A stretch of 64,000 bases of DNA from Ralstonia sp. SET104 (GCF_003851545.1 NZ_BHVX01000002.1:361601-425600); one strand, 5' to 3'. Positions 35,893-45,424 are shown, numbered from the stretch's first letter. Made by a program: numbers and translations. Notes: generated from the letters alone by a model not told the origin.

Positions 35893-36819
35893 ATGTTCGA
35901 GCTGGGGACTCTTGCGCTCATCGTCCTGTTTGCCGCCATCGTGCTTATCGCGCAAGGCATCAAAATCGTGCCGCAGCAACATGCATGGATTCTGGAGCGG
36001 CTGGGCAAGTACCAGGCAACGCTCTCACCGGGGCTCAATATCGTGCTGCCCTTTGTTGATCGTGTGGCCTACAAGCATGTGCTCAAGGAAATCCCGCTCG
36101 ACGTGCCGAGCCAGATCTGTATCACCAAGGACAACACGCAGCTGCAGGTGGACGGCATCCTGTATTTCCAGGTGACCGACCCGATGCGCGCGTCGTACGG
36201 TTCGAGCAATTTCGTGATCGCGATCACGCAACTGGCGCAGACCACGCTGCGCTCGGTGGTCGGCAAGCTGGAGCTGGACAAGACGTTTGAAGAGCGCGAC
36301 TTCATCAACCACAGCGTGGTCAACGCGCTGGATGAGGCTGCATCGAACTGGGGTGTGAAGGTGCTGCGCTACGAGATCAAGGACCTGACCCCGCCGAAGG
36401 AAATTCTGCATGCCATGCAGGCGCAGATTACGGCCGAGCGCGAAAAGCGTGCGCTGATCGCCGCATCCGAGGGTAAGCGCCAGGAGCAGATCAATCTGGC
36501 GTCCGGCGCGCGCGAGGCGGCCATCCAGAAATCAGAAGGTGAGAAGCAAGCCGCCATCAACAAGGCGCAGGGCGAGGCGGCAGCAATTTTGGCAGTGGCC
36601 GACGCCAATGCGCAGGCCATCCAGAAGATCGGTCAGGCCATTCGCACCGACGGTGGTGTTGATGCGGTCAATCTGAAGGTGGCAGAAGAGTACGTGAGCG
36701 CGTTCGGCAACCTGGCCAAGCAGGGCAACACGCTCATCGTGCCAGGCAACATGAGCGACCTGAGCACGATGATTGCGTCAGCGTTGACGATCGTAAAGCA
36801 GCAGCGGCCGCCGGCTTAA
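35893..36819 (+). CDS. SPFH/stomatin-like protein (QmcA type)
   Basis: A 308-residue band-7 protein with one N-terminal membrane segment, the SPFH domain (VPQQHAWILERLGKYQATLS onward) and a C-terminal coiled coil rich in Glu, Lys and Ala from about residue 180. Such proteins form oligomeric rings in membrane microdomains and affect membrane proteases. It is paired with the NfeD protein upstream and convergent with smpB, 8 bases away. Confidence 0.92.
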   Translation: MFELGTLALIVLFAAIVLIAQGIKIVPQQHAWILERLGKYQATLSPGLNIVLPFVDRVAYKHVLKEIPLDVPSQICITKDNTQLQVDGILYFQVTDPMRASYGSSNFVIAITQLAQTTLRSVVGKLELDKTFEERDFINHSVVNALDEAASNWGVKVLRYEIKDLTPPKEILHAMQAQITAEREKRALIAASEGKRQEQINLASGAREAAIQKSEGEKQAAINKAQGEAAAILAVADANAQAIQKIGQAIRTDGGVDAVNLKVAEEYVSAFGNLAKQGNTLIVPGNMSDLSTMIASALTIVKQQRPPA

Positions 36820-36827
36820 GCCCCGAT

Positions 36828-37274
36828 TCAGGACTTGGCGCGCAACAGCCGTGATTTTTCGCGCTGCCAGTCGCGGTCTTTCTCGGTCTCGCGCTTATCG
36901 TGGAGCTTCTTGCCCTTGGCGAGGCCGATTTCGCATTTCACGCGGCCGCGCGTGTAGTGCAGGTTGAGCGGGACGAGCGTATAGCCGCGCTGCTCCACCT
37001 TGCCGATGAGCTTCTTGATCTCTTCGGCATGCAGCAGCAGCTTGCGGGTGCGCACGGGGTCGGGCGTGATGTGCGTGGAGGCCGATTGCAACGGGCTGAT
37101 GTGGGCCCCGATCAGGAACAGCTCGGCGTTGCGGATGACGACGTAGCCTTCTTTGATCTGCGCACGGTTGGCTCGGATGGCTTTCACCTCCCAGCCCTCG
37201 AGTGCCATGCCTGCCTCGTAGCGCTCTTCGATGAAGTAATCGAAAAAGGCTTTCTTGTTGTCGGCGATGGTCAT
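36828..37274 (-). CDS. smpB: SsrA-binding protein SmpB
   Basis: A 148-residue partner of tmRNA in rescuing stalled ribosomes. The start [15 protein letters not shown] is preferred over a frame from 37319. The oligonucleotide-binding core [19 protein letters not shown] and the basic tail [15 protein letters not shown] that enters the decoding site are present. The ssrA gene is not in the window. It is divergent from ratA. Confidence 0.97.
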   Translation of the reverse strand: MTIADNKKAFFDYFIEERYEAGMALEGWEVKAIRANRAQIKEGYVVIRNAELFLIGAHISPLQSASTHITPDPVRTRKLLLHAEEIKKLIGKVEQRGYTLVPLNLHYTRGRVKCEIGLAKGKKLHDKRETEKDRDWQREKSRLLRAKS

Positions 37275-37399
37275 ACGTTGGAATGTGCGGTGCGCGCATT
37301 GAGGTGATGATCCCTTCATGCGCTGCGATAAAATGGCGAGTTTAACAAATCCGCCGCAATCCCAGCCCGGGCGCGGCGCGTAAAGCTTTCGGATGATGC

Positions 37400-37837
37400 A
37401 TGGCAGACGTTGAAAAAACCGTGTTGATTGGCTACTCGGCCGAACAGATGTTTGACCTGGTCACTGACGTCAAGGACTATCCGAACTTCCTGCCGTGGTG
37501 TGGCGGCGTGGAAATCTACGAGCAGACGGAGGCGTCACTCGACGCGCGCGTGGACATCGCCTTCAAAGGCATCCATCAGTTCTTCCGCACGCGCAACGTG
37601 CAAACACGGCCCACCCGCATCGATATGACGTTCGCTGACGGGCCTTTCAAGAGCTTCACCGGCTTCTGGATCTTCACGCCGCTGCGCGCGGACGCCTGCA
37701 AGATCAACTTCCACCTGCACTATGAGTTTTCCAGCGTGATCCTGGAAAAACTGATTGGCCCGGTGTTCAGCATGATCGCAAACACCTTTGTCGATTCGTT
37801 CGTCAAACGCGCCGAGACGGTCTATGGCGAATCCTGA
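37400..37837 (+). CDS. ratA: RatA/Coq10-like START-domain protein
   Basis: A 145-residue protein with the START/Coq10 fold: [21 protein letters not shown] followed by [10 protein letters not shown]. coli RatA was described as a toxin blocking subunit association, but the family is also linked to ubiquinone handling, so function is uncertain. Its divergent position beside smpB and overlap with the rnfH-like gene are conserved in proteobacteria. Confidence 0.88.
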   Translation: MADVEKTVLIGYSAEQMFDLVTDVKDYPNFLPWCGGVEIYEQTEASLDARVDIAFKGIHQFFRTRNVQTRPTRIDMTFADGPFKSFTGFWIFTPLRADACKINFHLHYEFSSVILEKLIGPVFSMIANTFVDSFVKRAETVYGES

Positions 37838-38189
37838 GTCGGACACAACGATGGATGTGACGGTCTGCCTGGCGACGGTTACGCCGCCGCGGCTCGTCCA
37901 TGTGCAAGTGCCGGCGCAGGCGACGGTGGCCGATGCGTTGCGAGCTTCTGGGGTGCTGAACGGATCAGATTTGACGATCGATACCTGCCGGCTGGGCGTC
38001 TACGGCAAGCGCAAGACGCCCGATGCGCAGTTGCATGCGCGTGACCGGGTGGAAATTCTGGGCCCGCTGATCGCCGATCCGAAAACCGCACGCCGGCGGC
38101 GTGTGCAGAAGGTGCGAGCCACTGGTACGCGTGAAGGCCTGAAGTGGCTGCGCAACGAGGCGCCGCCCAAAGACGACGTCCTCGAATAA
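37824..38189 (+). CDS. RnfH-family ubiquitin-like protein
   Basis: A 121-residue protein of the RnfH/YfjF family with a ubiquitin-like fold: VCLATVTPPRLVHVQVPAQ, then RDRVEILGPLIADPKTARRRR. The ATG at 37824 overlaps the ratA end by 14 bases; an internal ATG at 37851 is possible. It is always found with ratA and sometimes proposed as its antitoxin, but this has not been firmly shown. The C-terminal tail is basic. Confidence 0.85.
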   Translation: MANPESDTTMDVTVCLATVTPPRLVHVQVPAQATVADALRASGVLNGSDLTIDTCRLGVYGKRKTPDAQLHARDRVEILGPLIADPKTARRRRVQKVRATGTREGLKWLRNEAPPKDDVLE

Positions 38190-38196
38190 CGGGCGA

Positions 38197-38736
38197 TCAG
38201 TTGCAGTTGGTGCTGAGGGCTGTTTGGTTGCGTTGGATGGCTGCGGCGCGCTGGTTGTCATCCAGGTAGGCAATCGAGCCGTCGGGTTGTACCGAGCCGA
38301 CGCGGCGGCCATCCTGCATGTAGGTGGTTTCGTTGCGCAGGCGTGCGCATTCGGCTTGTTTGCGCTGAGCGGCGTCTGCCTGCCTGGCCTCGTCCTGTTC
38401 TTTCTTGGCGCGATCGGCCAAGCGCTTGCGCAGTTCTTCGTCAGGGTTGGATGCGGCGACGCCCGATGCGGGCTGGCCGGGCTTGGCTGCGGCACTCGGG
38501 TCTGCTGCCTTGACGCCCGAGGCCGGCGCGGAAAGCGCTTCATAGGCCGTGGCCGTGCGGCTGTTTGGGTTGCGGATGATGCGGCTGGACGGCACCGACG
38601 GCGGCGGTGCGGCGTCGCTGTAGACCATGTGGCCCTTATCGTCGCGCCATTGCCAGGCCCATTGCGCTTGGGCAACGGGGCAAGCGATGGCAATCACGGC
38701 GGCGGTGGCAGGTAACAGGACGTGCAGTCGTTTCAT
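38197..38736 (-). CDS. Exported DUF4124-domain protein
   Basis: A 179-residue protein with a signal peptide ending AQA before QWAWQWRDDKGHMVYSD, which is the DUF4124 pattern. A Pro/Ala/Ser-rich middle and a charged coiled-coil segment (residues about 95-150) follow, then a C-terminal NQTALSTNCN. The start MKRLHVLLPATAA is fixed by the signal peptide. Function is unknown; members are common periplasmic proteins in betaproteobacteria. Confidence 0.8.
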   Translation of the reverse strand: MKRLHVLLPATAAVIAIACPVAQAQWAWQWRDDKGHMVYSDAAPPPSVPSSRIIRNPNSRTATAYEALSAPASGVKAADPSAAAKPGQPASGVAASNPDEELRKRLADRAKKEQDEARQADAAQRKQAECARLRNETTYMQDGRRVGSVQPDGSIAYLDDNQRAAAIQRNQTALSTNCN

Positions 38737-38890
38737 GGAGTTCTCGTTCGTGGACTGCCGACGGCGCGCAGGCCGACCCGACGACGGCTCCTCGACGCGC
38801 ACGGGAGCCCGGTGGCGTGATCGCCACTCGCCAATCCAGGCCGACGGCCTGGCTTGGCCTGTCGACTCGCCCCCCGGCAAGGCGCCCAGT

Positions 38891-39832
38891 TTATGCAGAC
38901 TTGTCGCTGGCGTGCAAGCGCACCGACCAGCCGACGCCCGCGATCAGCAAGATGATTGCGGCAATTTCAAGCGGTCGCGGCCAGCGGCCGTCGTACACAA
39001 AGCCATATGCCAGGGCAAACAGCGTCTCGAACACAATCATCTGGCCCGACAGCGTGAGCGGCAGCCGCCGTGAGGCGATGTTCCACAGGTTGTTGCCGAT
39101 CAGCGACGCTCCCAGCGCTACGGCCGCGTTCACCGCCCAGAACGTGCCCCAGACGCGCCCGCCGCCATGGGTCCAGGCGGTGCCGAACACCAGTAGCCCG
39201 ACTACTGACAGCGCGGTCGACAGGACGCCCGTCGAGATGCCATACAGTGCCGACCACTCGTTGCTGGAGAAGTGCGGATTGCGTTGCAGGTAGCGGGCGT
39301 TGTCCACTGCGTACCATGTCCAGCTGCACAGCGCCCCCGCCGCGCAGGCGATGCCCGCGATGCGCTGCCAGATCGGCCGGGCGTTGTCCGCCACAGCAGT
39401 GGCATGGCCGAACAGATCAATATTGATGCAGACGATGCCGGCGGCCACCACCACGAGCGGCCAGATCAGCCGGGAGAGGGGCGCCGCGCCATGGTCGCGC
39501 CGCCCATGCACCGTCACGGTAATGGGCAGAATGCCGATGATGAGCGAGACGGGCGCAACCCCGGCCAGTTGCACGCCGAAGGCCAGCAGAACGTAATAGA
39601 CAAGGTTGCCGCTGCAGGATTGCTTGACCAGCGCCAGGCAATCGGTGCGGGTAATCTTGCGGGCGATGCGGGGGAGGATCGGGGCAGCGGCAATGGCTGC
39701 GATGACGCCGTAGGCAAGATAGCGGCCGAGGGTCAATTCCCAGGGTGAGAACGCCGGCAGTGCGCGGGGCGCAATAAAAACCATGCCCCACATGGCCCCG
39801 GCCAGCAGGGCGCATAACACGCCAATTCCCAT
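38891..39832 (-). CDS. EamA-type (DMT superfamily) transporter
   Basis: A 313-residue membrane protein with about ten hydrophobic segments in two EamA repeats, starting MGIGVLCALLAGAMWGMVF. Such carriers export or import small metabolites; no substrate can be deduced. It is divergent from guaB, and the 154-base gap carries the guaB promoter. Confidence 0.85.
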   Translation of the reverse strand: MGIGVLCALLAGAMWGMVFIAPRALPAFSPWELTLGRYLAYGVIAAIAAAPILPRIARKITRTDCLALVKQSCSGNLVYYVLLAFGVQLAGVAPVSLIIGILPITVTVHGRRDHGAAPLSRLIWPLVVVAAGIVCINIDLFGHATAVADNARPIWQRIAGIACAAGALCSWTWYAVDNARYLQRNPHFSSNEWSALYGISTGVLSTALSVVGLLVFGTAWTHGGGRVWGTFWAVNAAVALGASLIGNNLWNIASRRLPLTLSGQMIVFETLFALAYGFVYDGRWPRPLEIAAIILLIAGVGWSVRLHASDKSA

Positions 39833-39953
39833 TCGAACACTCGCGAGGCAGATTCTGCGCGGCCGCTGGCGATGCAGGGCGCTTTAGGTGCGTGCGCGAA
39901 GAAAAATTTATCGAGCATAGCACGGCCTTCTACAACCGTGGGGCGAATTCCCG

Positions 39954-39986
39954 TATAATCCGATTTTGCGCCTAGAGGAAATTGCT
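39954..39986 (+). promoter_or_regulatory. guaB promoter -10 and short leader
   Basis: A perfect TATAAT at 39954-39959, about 28 bases before the ATG, with a weak -35 near 39931. The leader is very short (about 20 bases) and carries AGAGGAA. Confidence 0.65.
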
Positions 39987-41450
39987 ATGCGTCTTGTCCA
40001 GAAAGCACTCACGTTCGATGATGTGCTGCTCGTCCCGGCTTACTCGGCCGTCCTGCCCCGCGATACGTCCCTTCGCACCAAGCTTACCCGTTCGATCGAA
40101 CTCGCCATTCCGCTCGTGTCCGCCGCCATGGATACGGTTACGGAAGCGCGGCTGGCTATCGCCATGGCGCAGCAGGGTGGTATCGGTATCGTCCACAAGA
40201 ACCTGAAGCCCGAAGAACAGGCGCGCGAAGTCGCCAAGGTCAAGCGCTTTGAATCGGGCGTGCTGCGCGATCCGATCACCATCGGCCCGGATATGAAGAT
40301 CCGCGACGTGATGGCGCTGTCGGCCCAGCACGGCATCTCGGGGTTCCCGGTGCTGGAAGGCAAAAAGGTGGTGGGCATCATCACCAACCGCGATCTGCGC
40401 TTCGAAGAAGAACTGGACGCCCCGGTGCGCGCCAAGATGACGCCGGGCGAGAAGCTCGTCACCGTCAAGGAAGGTGCGTCGCTGGAAGAGGCCAAGCGCC
40501 TGATGAACAAGCACCGCCTGGAGCGCGTGCTGGTGGTGGGCGAGGCTTTCGAGCTGCGCGGCCTGATCACCGTCAAGGATATTCAGAAGGCCACCGAGTA
40601 CCCGCTGGCTTCCAAAGACGAGCAAGGCTCGCTGCGCGTGGGTGCTGCCGTGGGCGTGGGTCCGGACAACGACCTGCGTATCGATTTGCTGGTCAAGGCC
40701 GGCGTGGACGTCATCGTGGTTGATACTGCGCACGGCCATAGCCAGGGCGTACTCAACCGCGTGCGCTGGATCAAGGACAACTACCCGCAGGTGCAGGTGA
40801 TCGGCGGCAACATTGCCACCGGTGACGCGGCCAAGGCTCTGGTCGACCACGGCGCAGATGGTGTCAAGGTTGGTATCGGTCCGGGCTCGATCTGCACGAC
40901 GCGGATCGTTGCCGGTGTGGGCGTGCCGCAAATCTTTGCCGTGTCCAACGTGGCCGAAGCACTCAAGGGCACCGGCGTGCCGCTCATCGCCGACGGCGGT
41001 ATCCGCTACTCGGGCGATGTTGCCAAGGCACTGGCTGCCGGCGCACACACCGTGATGATGGGTGGCATGTTCGCCGGTACGGACGAGTCCCCTGGTGAAG
41101 TGTTCCTGTTCCAGGGTCGCTCGTACAAGAGCTACCGTGGCATGGGCTCGGTGGGCGCGATGAAGGACGGCGCTGCCGACCGTTACTTCCAGGAAGACAA
41201 CACCGCCAACGTTGACAAGCTCGTGCCCGAAGGCATCGAGGGCCGCGTGCCGTACAAGGGCTCGGCGTTGCCGATCGTGCATCAGCTCACCGGCGGCATC
41301 CGCTCGTCCATGGGCTACTGCGGTTGCGCGTCGATTGCCGAATGGCATGAGAAAAGCCAGTTTGTCGAGATCACTGCCGCGGGCATGAACGAATCGCACG
41401 TGCACGACGTGCAGATCACGAAAGAAGCGCCGAACTATCACCGCGACTGA
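39987..41450 (+). CDS. guaB: Inosine 5'-monophosphate dehydrogenase
   Basis: A 487-residue enzyme making XMP from IMP, the committed step of GMP synthesis. The start [20 protein letters not shown] follows AGAGGAA. Two CBS domains occupy about residues 92-205. The catalytic Cys lies in [11 protein letters not shown] and the flap motif in [10 protein letters not shown]. guaA follows after one small membrane-protein gene. Confidence 0.98.
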   Translation: MRLVQKALTFDDVLLVPAYSAVLPRDTSLRTKLTRSIELAIPLVSAAMDTVTEARLAIAMAQQGGIGIVHKNLKPEEQAREVAKVKRFESGVLRDPITIGPDMKIRDVMALSAQHGISGFPVLEGKKVVGIITNRDLRFEEELDAPVRAKMTPGEKLVTVKEGASLEEAKRLMNKHRLERVLVVGEAFELRGLITVKDIQKATEYPLASKDEQGSLRVGAAVGVGPDNDLRIDLLVKAGVDVIVVDTAHGHSQGVLNRVRWIKDNYPQVQVIGGNIATGDAAKALVDHGADGVKVGIGPGSICTTRIVAGVGVPQIFAVSNVAEALKGTGVPLIADGGIRYSGDVAKALAAGAHTVMMGGMFAGTDESPGEVFLFQGRSYKSYRGMGSVGAMKDGAADRYFQEDNTANVDKLVPEGIEGRVPYKGSALPIVHQLTGGIRSSMGYCGCASIAEWHEKSQFVEITAAGMNESHVHDVQITKEAPNYHRD

Positions 41451-41573
41451 TCGGTTGCCGATTGCCGCAGACAAGATAGAAGGCAAGCAGTACTGCCGCC
41501 GGGGCGCGCGGGCGCTCCGGCCGATTCAACCGGTGGCCGAGGCACGGGCGGCCGCCCGCAACTGGAGACGATG

Positions 41574-42152
41574 ATGAAAGCGCTTTTGCGACTCGTTTTG
41601 TTTCTGGATGCGGCTGTCGCGCTGTGCGTCGGTCTCGTCCTGCTGGCGTCACCCATGGCGTCCATCTTCGGTGCGCTGCAATTGCCGCAGCCAGAGCCGG
41701 CGATGTACGGCCAACTGCTCGGCGTCACGCTGATTGGCGTGGCCTGGCTGCTGTGGCACGCCACCGTCAATGGGCAATTGACCACCGCTGTGGCGCAGGT
41801 GGTCGGTCATGTGAACCTGGCTGTCGCCGTGCTGGTGATTGCCTGGCTGCTGTTCTTCCATCTGCCGGTGGAAGGTGCCGGCCGCATCTGGCTGCCGACG
41901 TTTGCCGCTGTGCTGGCGGCGTTTTCGGCCGTACAGATTCCCGCCTCGCGCCGCGTGCGCACCAACGAGCGCGTGCGCGCCCAGAAGGCCCGCGAAGACG
42001 CCGCTGCTGCCCGCGAACGCGAACGTGCAGAAAAGGCGCAGCGCAAAGAACCTGGCTACATGCCGCCTCCGGGCTACGGCCCCGGCACTGAAGTCGACAC
42101 GATTGCCGATTCCATTCCTCCACAACATGCACGACAAAGTCCTCATCCTTGA
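41574..42152 (+). CDS. Small membrane protein with charged C-terminal tail, between guaB and guaA
   Basis: A 192-residue protein of unknown function. Four hydrophobic segments cover about residues 3-120. A charged helical tail rich in Arg, Glu and Ala follows ([18 protein letters not shown]), then a Pro/Gly stretch [11 protein letters not shown]. The second of two tandem ATG codons has the better spacing to GGAG. Its last 26 bases overlap the guaA start, so translation is probably coupled to GMP synthase. I do not recognise a named family. Confidence 0.75.
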   Translation: MKALLRLVLFLDAAVALCVGLVLLASPMASIFGALQLPQPEPAMYGQLLGVTLIGVAWLLWHATVNGQLTTAVAQVVGHVNLAVAVLVIAWLLFFHLPVEGAGRIWLPTFAAVLAAFSAVQIPASRRVRTNERVRAQKAREDAAAARERERAEKAQRKEPGYMPPPGYGPGTEVDTIADSIPPQHARQSPHP

Positions 42153-43746
42153 TTTCGGCTCGCAGGTCACGCAACTGATTGCGCGGCGCGTGCGTGAAGC
42201 CCACGTCTACTGCGAAATCCATCCGAACGACGTGTCTGACGCTTTCGTGCGCGAGTTCGCACCCAAGGCGATCATTCTGTCCGGCAGCCACGCCAGCACG
42301 TACGAAGACCATCAACTGCGTGCCCCGCAGGCCGTGTGGGACCTGGGCGTGCCGGTGCTCGGCATCTGCTACGGCATGCAAACCATGGCCGTGCAACTGG
42401 GCGGCAAGGTCGAGTGGAGCGACCATCGCGAATTTGGCTACGCCGAAGTGCGAGCCCACGGCCATACCCGCCTGCTCAAAGACATCCAGGATTTCGCCAC
42501 GCCCGAGGGCCACGGCATGCTCAAGGTGTGGATGAGCCACGGCGACAAGGTTGCCGAGCTGCCGCCGGGCTTCAAGCTGCTGGCCTCCACGCCGAGCTGC
42601 CCGATTGCCGGCATGGCCGACGAGGCGCGCGGCTACTACGCCGTGCAGTTCCACCCGGAAGTCACGCATACCGTGCAAGGCCGCGCGCTGCTTGAGCGCT
42701 TCGTGCTGGAGATCGCCGGTGCCAAGGCGGACTGGGTCATGCGCGACCATATCGAGGAAGCCGTCAAGGCGATCCGCGAGCAGGTTGGCGATGAAGAGGT
42801 GATCCTGGGCCTGTCGGGCGGCGTGGATTCGTCGGTGGCGGCGGCGCTCATCCATCGCGCCATTGGCGACCAGCTCACTTGCGTGTTCGTTGACCATGGC
42901 CTGCTGCGCCTGGACGAAGGCAAGATGGTGATGGACATGTTCGCGGGCCGGCTGCACGCCAAGGTCGTGCACGTGGATGCGTCCGAACAGTTCCTCGGCC
43001 ACCTGGCCGGCGTGACCGACCCGGAAGCCAAGCGCAAGATCATCGGCCGCGAATTCGTTGAAGTTTTCCAGGCCGAAGCCAAGAAGCTCTCCAACGCCAA
43101 GTGGCTGGCGCAGGGCACGATCTATCCGGACGTGGTGGAGTCGGGCGGCACCAAGACCAAGAAGGCAACGACGATCAAGAGCCATCACAACGTGGGCGGT
43201 CTGCCGGAAACGCTGGGCCTGAAGCTGCTTGAGCCGCTGCGCGACCTGTTCAAGGACGAAGTGCGCGAGCTGGGCGTGGCGCTCGGCCTGCCGCACGAGA
43301 TGGTGTATCGCCATCCGTTCCCCGGGCCGGGCCTGGGGGTGCGTATTCTGGGCGAGGTCAAGCGTGAATACGCTGATCTGCTGCGCCGTGCGGATGCAAT
43401 CTTCATCGAAGAACTGCGCGGCACGAAGGCGACGGCGCAGGATGCAGCTGCCGGCCTGTGCGCTGAGGCCGATGTCGGTAAGAGCTGGTACGACCTGACG
43501 AGCCAAGCATTTGCGGTGTTCCTGCCGATCAAGTCCGTCGGCGTGATGGGCGATGGCCGTACGTACGACTACGTGACTGCTCTGCGTGCAGTGCAGACCA
43601 CCGATTTCATGACCGCACATTGGGCGCATTTGCCGTACACGCTGCTGGGCCGTGCGTCGAACCGGATCATCAATGAGGTGCGTGGCCTGAGCCGGGTTGT
43701 GTATGACGTGTCGGGCAAGCCGCCTGCGACGATCGAGTGGGAGTGA
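42127..43746 (+). CDS. guaA: GMP synthase (glutamine-hydrolysing)
   Basis: A 539-residue enzyme turning XMP into GMP. The N-terminal class I glutamine amidotransferase has its nucleophile in GICYGMQTM. The ATP pyrophosphatase motif is [13 protein letters not shown], and the C-terminal dimerisation domain ends [10 protein letters not shown]. The last 98 bases (43649-43746) are repeated exactly at 45305-45402, because an integrative element sits in the 3' end. The reading frame is intact. Depending on the crossover point, some or all of these last codons may now be supplied by the element. Confidence 0.98.
   Translation: MHDKVLILDFGSQVTQLIARRVREAHVYCEIHPNDVSDAFVREFAPKAIILSGSHASTYEDHQLRAPQAVWDLGVPVLGICYGMQTMAVQLGGKVEWSDHREFGYAEVRAHGHTRLLKDIQDFATPEGHGMLKVWMSHGDKVAELPPGFKLLASTPSCPIAGMADEARGYYAVQFHPEVTHTVQGRALLERFVLEIAGAKADWVMRDHIEEAVKAIREQVGDEEVILGLSGGVDSSVAAALIHRAIGDQLTCVFVDHGLLRLDEGKMVMDMFAGRLHAKVVHVDASEQFLGHLAGVTDPEAKRKIIGREFVEVFQAEAKKLSNAKWLAQGTIYPDVVESGGTKTKKATTIKSHHNVGGLPETLGLKLLEPLRDLFKDEVRELGVALGLPHEMVYRHPFPGPGLGVRILGEVKREYADLLRRADAIFIEELRGTKATAQDAAAGLCAEADVGKSWYDLTSQAFAVFLPIKSVGVMGDGRTYDYVTALRAVQTTDFMTAHWAHLPYTLLGRASNRIINEVRGLSRVVYDVSGKPPATIEWE
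43649..43746 (+). repeat. att repeat, guaA-proximal copy
   Basis: The last 98 bases of guaA. Identity with 45305-45402 is perfect. It is bounded on the left by G versus C and on the right by A versus G. Confidence 0.92.
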
Positions 43747-43832
43747 AGGCCTCGATAAATCAATGGGTTAAGCCACCTGCGTAGTTCAAAAGTCGGCGAC
43801 ACCCCAATCGCTCGATACAGGGTTCTGGGTTT

Positions 43833-43887
43833 AGTTCGTTCTCGATCCAAGCTCAAATTTGGACAAGATTTGGACAGGATTTGGACA
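43833..43887. repeat. Left arm: inverted repeat half and three TTGGACA copies
   Basis: Three direct copies of TTGGACA start at 43859, 43870 and 43881, exactly 11 bases apart and so on one face of the helix. Just before them, 43833-43854 (AGTTCGTT...TCCAAGCTC) is an imperfect inverted copy of 45250-45270. This layout is typical of arm-type binding sites of tyrosine recombinases. Confidence 0.7.
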
Positions 43888-43918
43888 AAAGCGGCTTGGC
43901 AATCACCGGGCCGCTTTT
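43887..43918. terminator. Bidirectional terminator-like hairpin in the element
   Basis: Arms AAAAGCGGC and GCCGCTTTT with a 14-base loop. It begins at the last base of the third TTGGACA repeat. It could insulate the element from guaA transcription and end int transcripts. Confidence 0.75.
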
Positions 43919-43995
43919 ACATTCTAGGGCCTTTGCCAACTCTGCGCAGCCCGGCGATGGGCGTGAGCGGGCGAGGCGTTGCTCCGCAAACAACC

Positions 43996-44023
43996 AGGGC
44001 TGCCTTCGGGTGGCCCTTTGTTT
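43996..44023 (+). terminator. Second terminator-like hairpin in the element (TTCG loop)
   Basis: Arms AGGGCTGCC and GGTGGCCCT (two G-U type pairs) around a TTCG loop, then TTTGTTTT. It would stop transcription running from guaA toward the antisense side of int. Confidence 0.65.
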
Positions 44024-44117
44024 TATGTGCTTCGCATGCGATATGCGAACGGGCGTTGTCCCAGTCCTGATGTGCCATGTAGAGGTGGCTCAAGAATTGG
44101 GCTCGATGGGGGTACCC

Positions 44118-45230
44118 TCACTTGGCCTGCTTGAGGGACGCGCCAACCACAACAGGAGCAGGCAACGTGGTTGATGGCTGAGAGATCCGATCGAGCTTGT
44201 CGATCAAAAGCGCTGTCTGCAGATGGCTGTAGCGCTTCAAGCACTGCATCGTCCGATGCCCGGAGATTGCGGCCACTTCAATCAGATTGAAGCCGCCCTC
44301 GACCAGAGAACTGATGCGCTCGTGGCGCAGATCATGGAAGCGAAGATTTCGCAGGAACGGGTCATGTTCCAGATCGCTGGGGAAGACGCCCTCGGTCTTG
44401 CGTTCCCATTCGTAGGTTTGACGGGCACGATGTACCGCCCGTTGAAACGCACCGGACAGGCTGGTTCCATTCTTCGAGAAAAGCTTTCCTTCAGTTTGTT
44501 GCGGGCGGGTTTCAAGAGTCTTGGTGGCTTCTATAGACAATGGCACGGTGCGAGCATCGCCGTTCTTGGTCAGCGGAAGCCACAGGACACGTTTTTCAAG
44601 ATCAACGTGCTGCCATTCCAGGCTGAGGATTTCGGAGCGGCGCATTCCTGTTTCCAGGGCAAGGATGATGATCGCCTGAAGGTCAGGGGCGAAGCGGGCA
44701 GCATGAAGAATACGTCTGAGTTCCTGTCGGCTGACACGGCGCTCCCTTGGTTTGCCGTTGGCGGGCTTGCGAATCTCCCTCATCGGGTTGGTGTTGACCA
44801 GCAACCAGTCTCTCGCGCAGGCGGTCAGCACCGCGGATAGGCAATCGAGGTATCGGCGCACGCTGGCAGGCTTGAGGGACGACTGAAGAAGGTGGTCTCG
44901 CAGTGTGACCAGATCCTGCCTGGAAATTTCATTGACCTGGCGATCCGCAAGGGAAGAGCTTCGCCAGTACCGTAGCAGGTACAGCTCAGATCGATGTCCT
45001 CGTTTGCCGGGAAGGACTTCGGTACTGTATCGATCGATGGCATCAGCCAGCGTGAACTTGGCTGTTGGCACTACTGCCTTGCTTCGCTCTGCCATGCCAT
45101 GCTCTAGCAGGATTTTCTGGTGGGCTTCCCAGCGCTGCGCTTCGGCTATGGTGTCGAAGCTTTGTGTGGCCGTATGGCCATTGACGGTGACACGAACCTG
45201 AAATTTTTTCCCGCGTGAACGAATGCTCAT
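44118..45230 (-). CDS. int: Tyrosine recombinase (phage-type integrase)
   Basis: A 370-residue integrase starting [14 protein letters not shown], with AAGG about 10 bases upstream. An N-terminal arm-binding-like segment (residues 1-45) is followed by a SAM-like core-binding domain (about 58-150) and a catalytic domain. The full catalytic set is visible: Arg197 (ETGMRRSE), Lys222 (LTKNGD), His299-x-x-Arg302 (FHDLRH), His325 (SGHRTM) and nucleophile Tyr334 (KRYSHL). No frameshift is seen. It is transcribed toward guaA. Its ribosome-binding region overlaps the right arm repeats, so binding of Int there could limit its own synthesis. Confidence 0.95.
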   Translation of the reverse strand: MSIRSRGKKFQVRVTVNGHTATQSFDTIAEAQRWEAHQKILLEHGMAERSKAVVPTAKFTLADAIDRYSTEVLPGKRGHRSELYLLRYWRSSSLADRQVNEISRQDLVTLRDHLLQSSLKPASVRRYLDCLSAVLTACARDWLLVNTNPMREIRKPANGKPRERRVSRQELRRILHAARFAPDLQAIIILALETGMRRSEILSLEWQHVDLEKRVLWLPLTKNGDARTVPLSIEATKTLETRPQQTEGKLFSKNGTSLSGAFQRAVHRARQTYEWERKTEGVFPSDLEHDPFLRNLRFHDLRHERISSLVEGGFNLIEVAAISGHRTMQCLKRYSHLQTALLIDKLDRISQPSTTLPAPVVVGASLKQAK

Positions 45231-45242
45231 TGCTCTGACCCC

Positions 45243-45274
45243 TTGGACAGAGCTTGGACAGAAACGAACTGGAC
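45243..45274. repeat. Right arm: two TTGGACA copies and inverted repeat half
   Basis: TTGGACA starts at 45243 and 45254, again 11 bases apart, with a degenerate CTGGACC at 45269. The stretch 45250-45270 (GAGCTTGGACAG...ACGAACT) is the inverted partner of 43833-43854. Confidence 0.7.
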
Positions 45275-45304
45275 CCGAGGAAACCCGCACCAGGCATAGC
45301 TCCC

Positions 45305-45402
45305 GCCGTGCGTCGAACCGGATCATCAATGAGGTGCGTGGCCTGAGCCGGGTTGTGTATGACGTGTCGGGCAAGCCGCCTGCGACGATCGAGTGGGAGT
45401 GA
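45305..45402 (+). pseudogene. Distal att repeat: displaced guaA 3' fragment
   Basis: An exact copy of the last 98 bases of guaA, encoding the final 32 residues without a start. It is the element's distal boundary. The terminator that follows at 45425 is probably the original guaA terminator, so this copy occupies the ancestral position of the guaA end. Confidence 0.9.
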
Positions 45403-45424
45403 GATTCACGTCTCGAGTCAGAAG

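Larger units (their letters stand above)
43649..45402. mobile_element. Minimal integrative element in the 3' end of guaA
   Basis: The element is bounded by two 98-bp perfect direct repeats of the guaA end. It measures 1,656 bp counting one repeat. It contains an intact tyrosine recombinase gene, two terminator-like hairpins, two sets of TTGGACA repeats and a subterminal inverted repeat, and no recognisable cargo or excisionase. guaA 3' ends are a known target of genomic islands with tyrosine integrases. This could be the remnant of a larger island or a naturally tiny element. Intact repeats and enzyme suggest it might still excise. Confidence 0.88.

Noticed and set aside
37299..37334. ratA promoter (TTGAGG and TAAAAT)
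   Set aside because: The spacer would be 24 bases, too long for a standard promoter.
37400..38189. ratA-rnfH as an active toxin-antitoxin system
   Set aside because: The pair is conserved beside smpB in most proteobacteria and is better seen as housekeeping; the toxin role is disputed.
43881..44174. A 97-codon plus-strand frame inside the guaA element as possible excisionase or cargo
   Set aside because: It contains two terminator hairpins, has no helix-turn-helix pattern or ribosome-binding site, and overlaps the int end.
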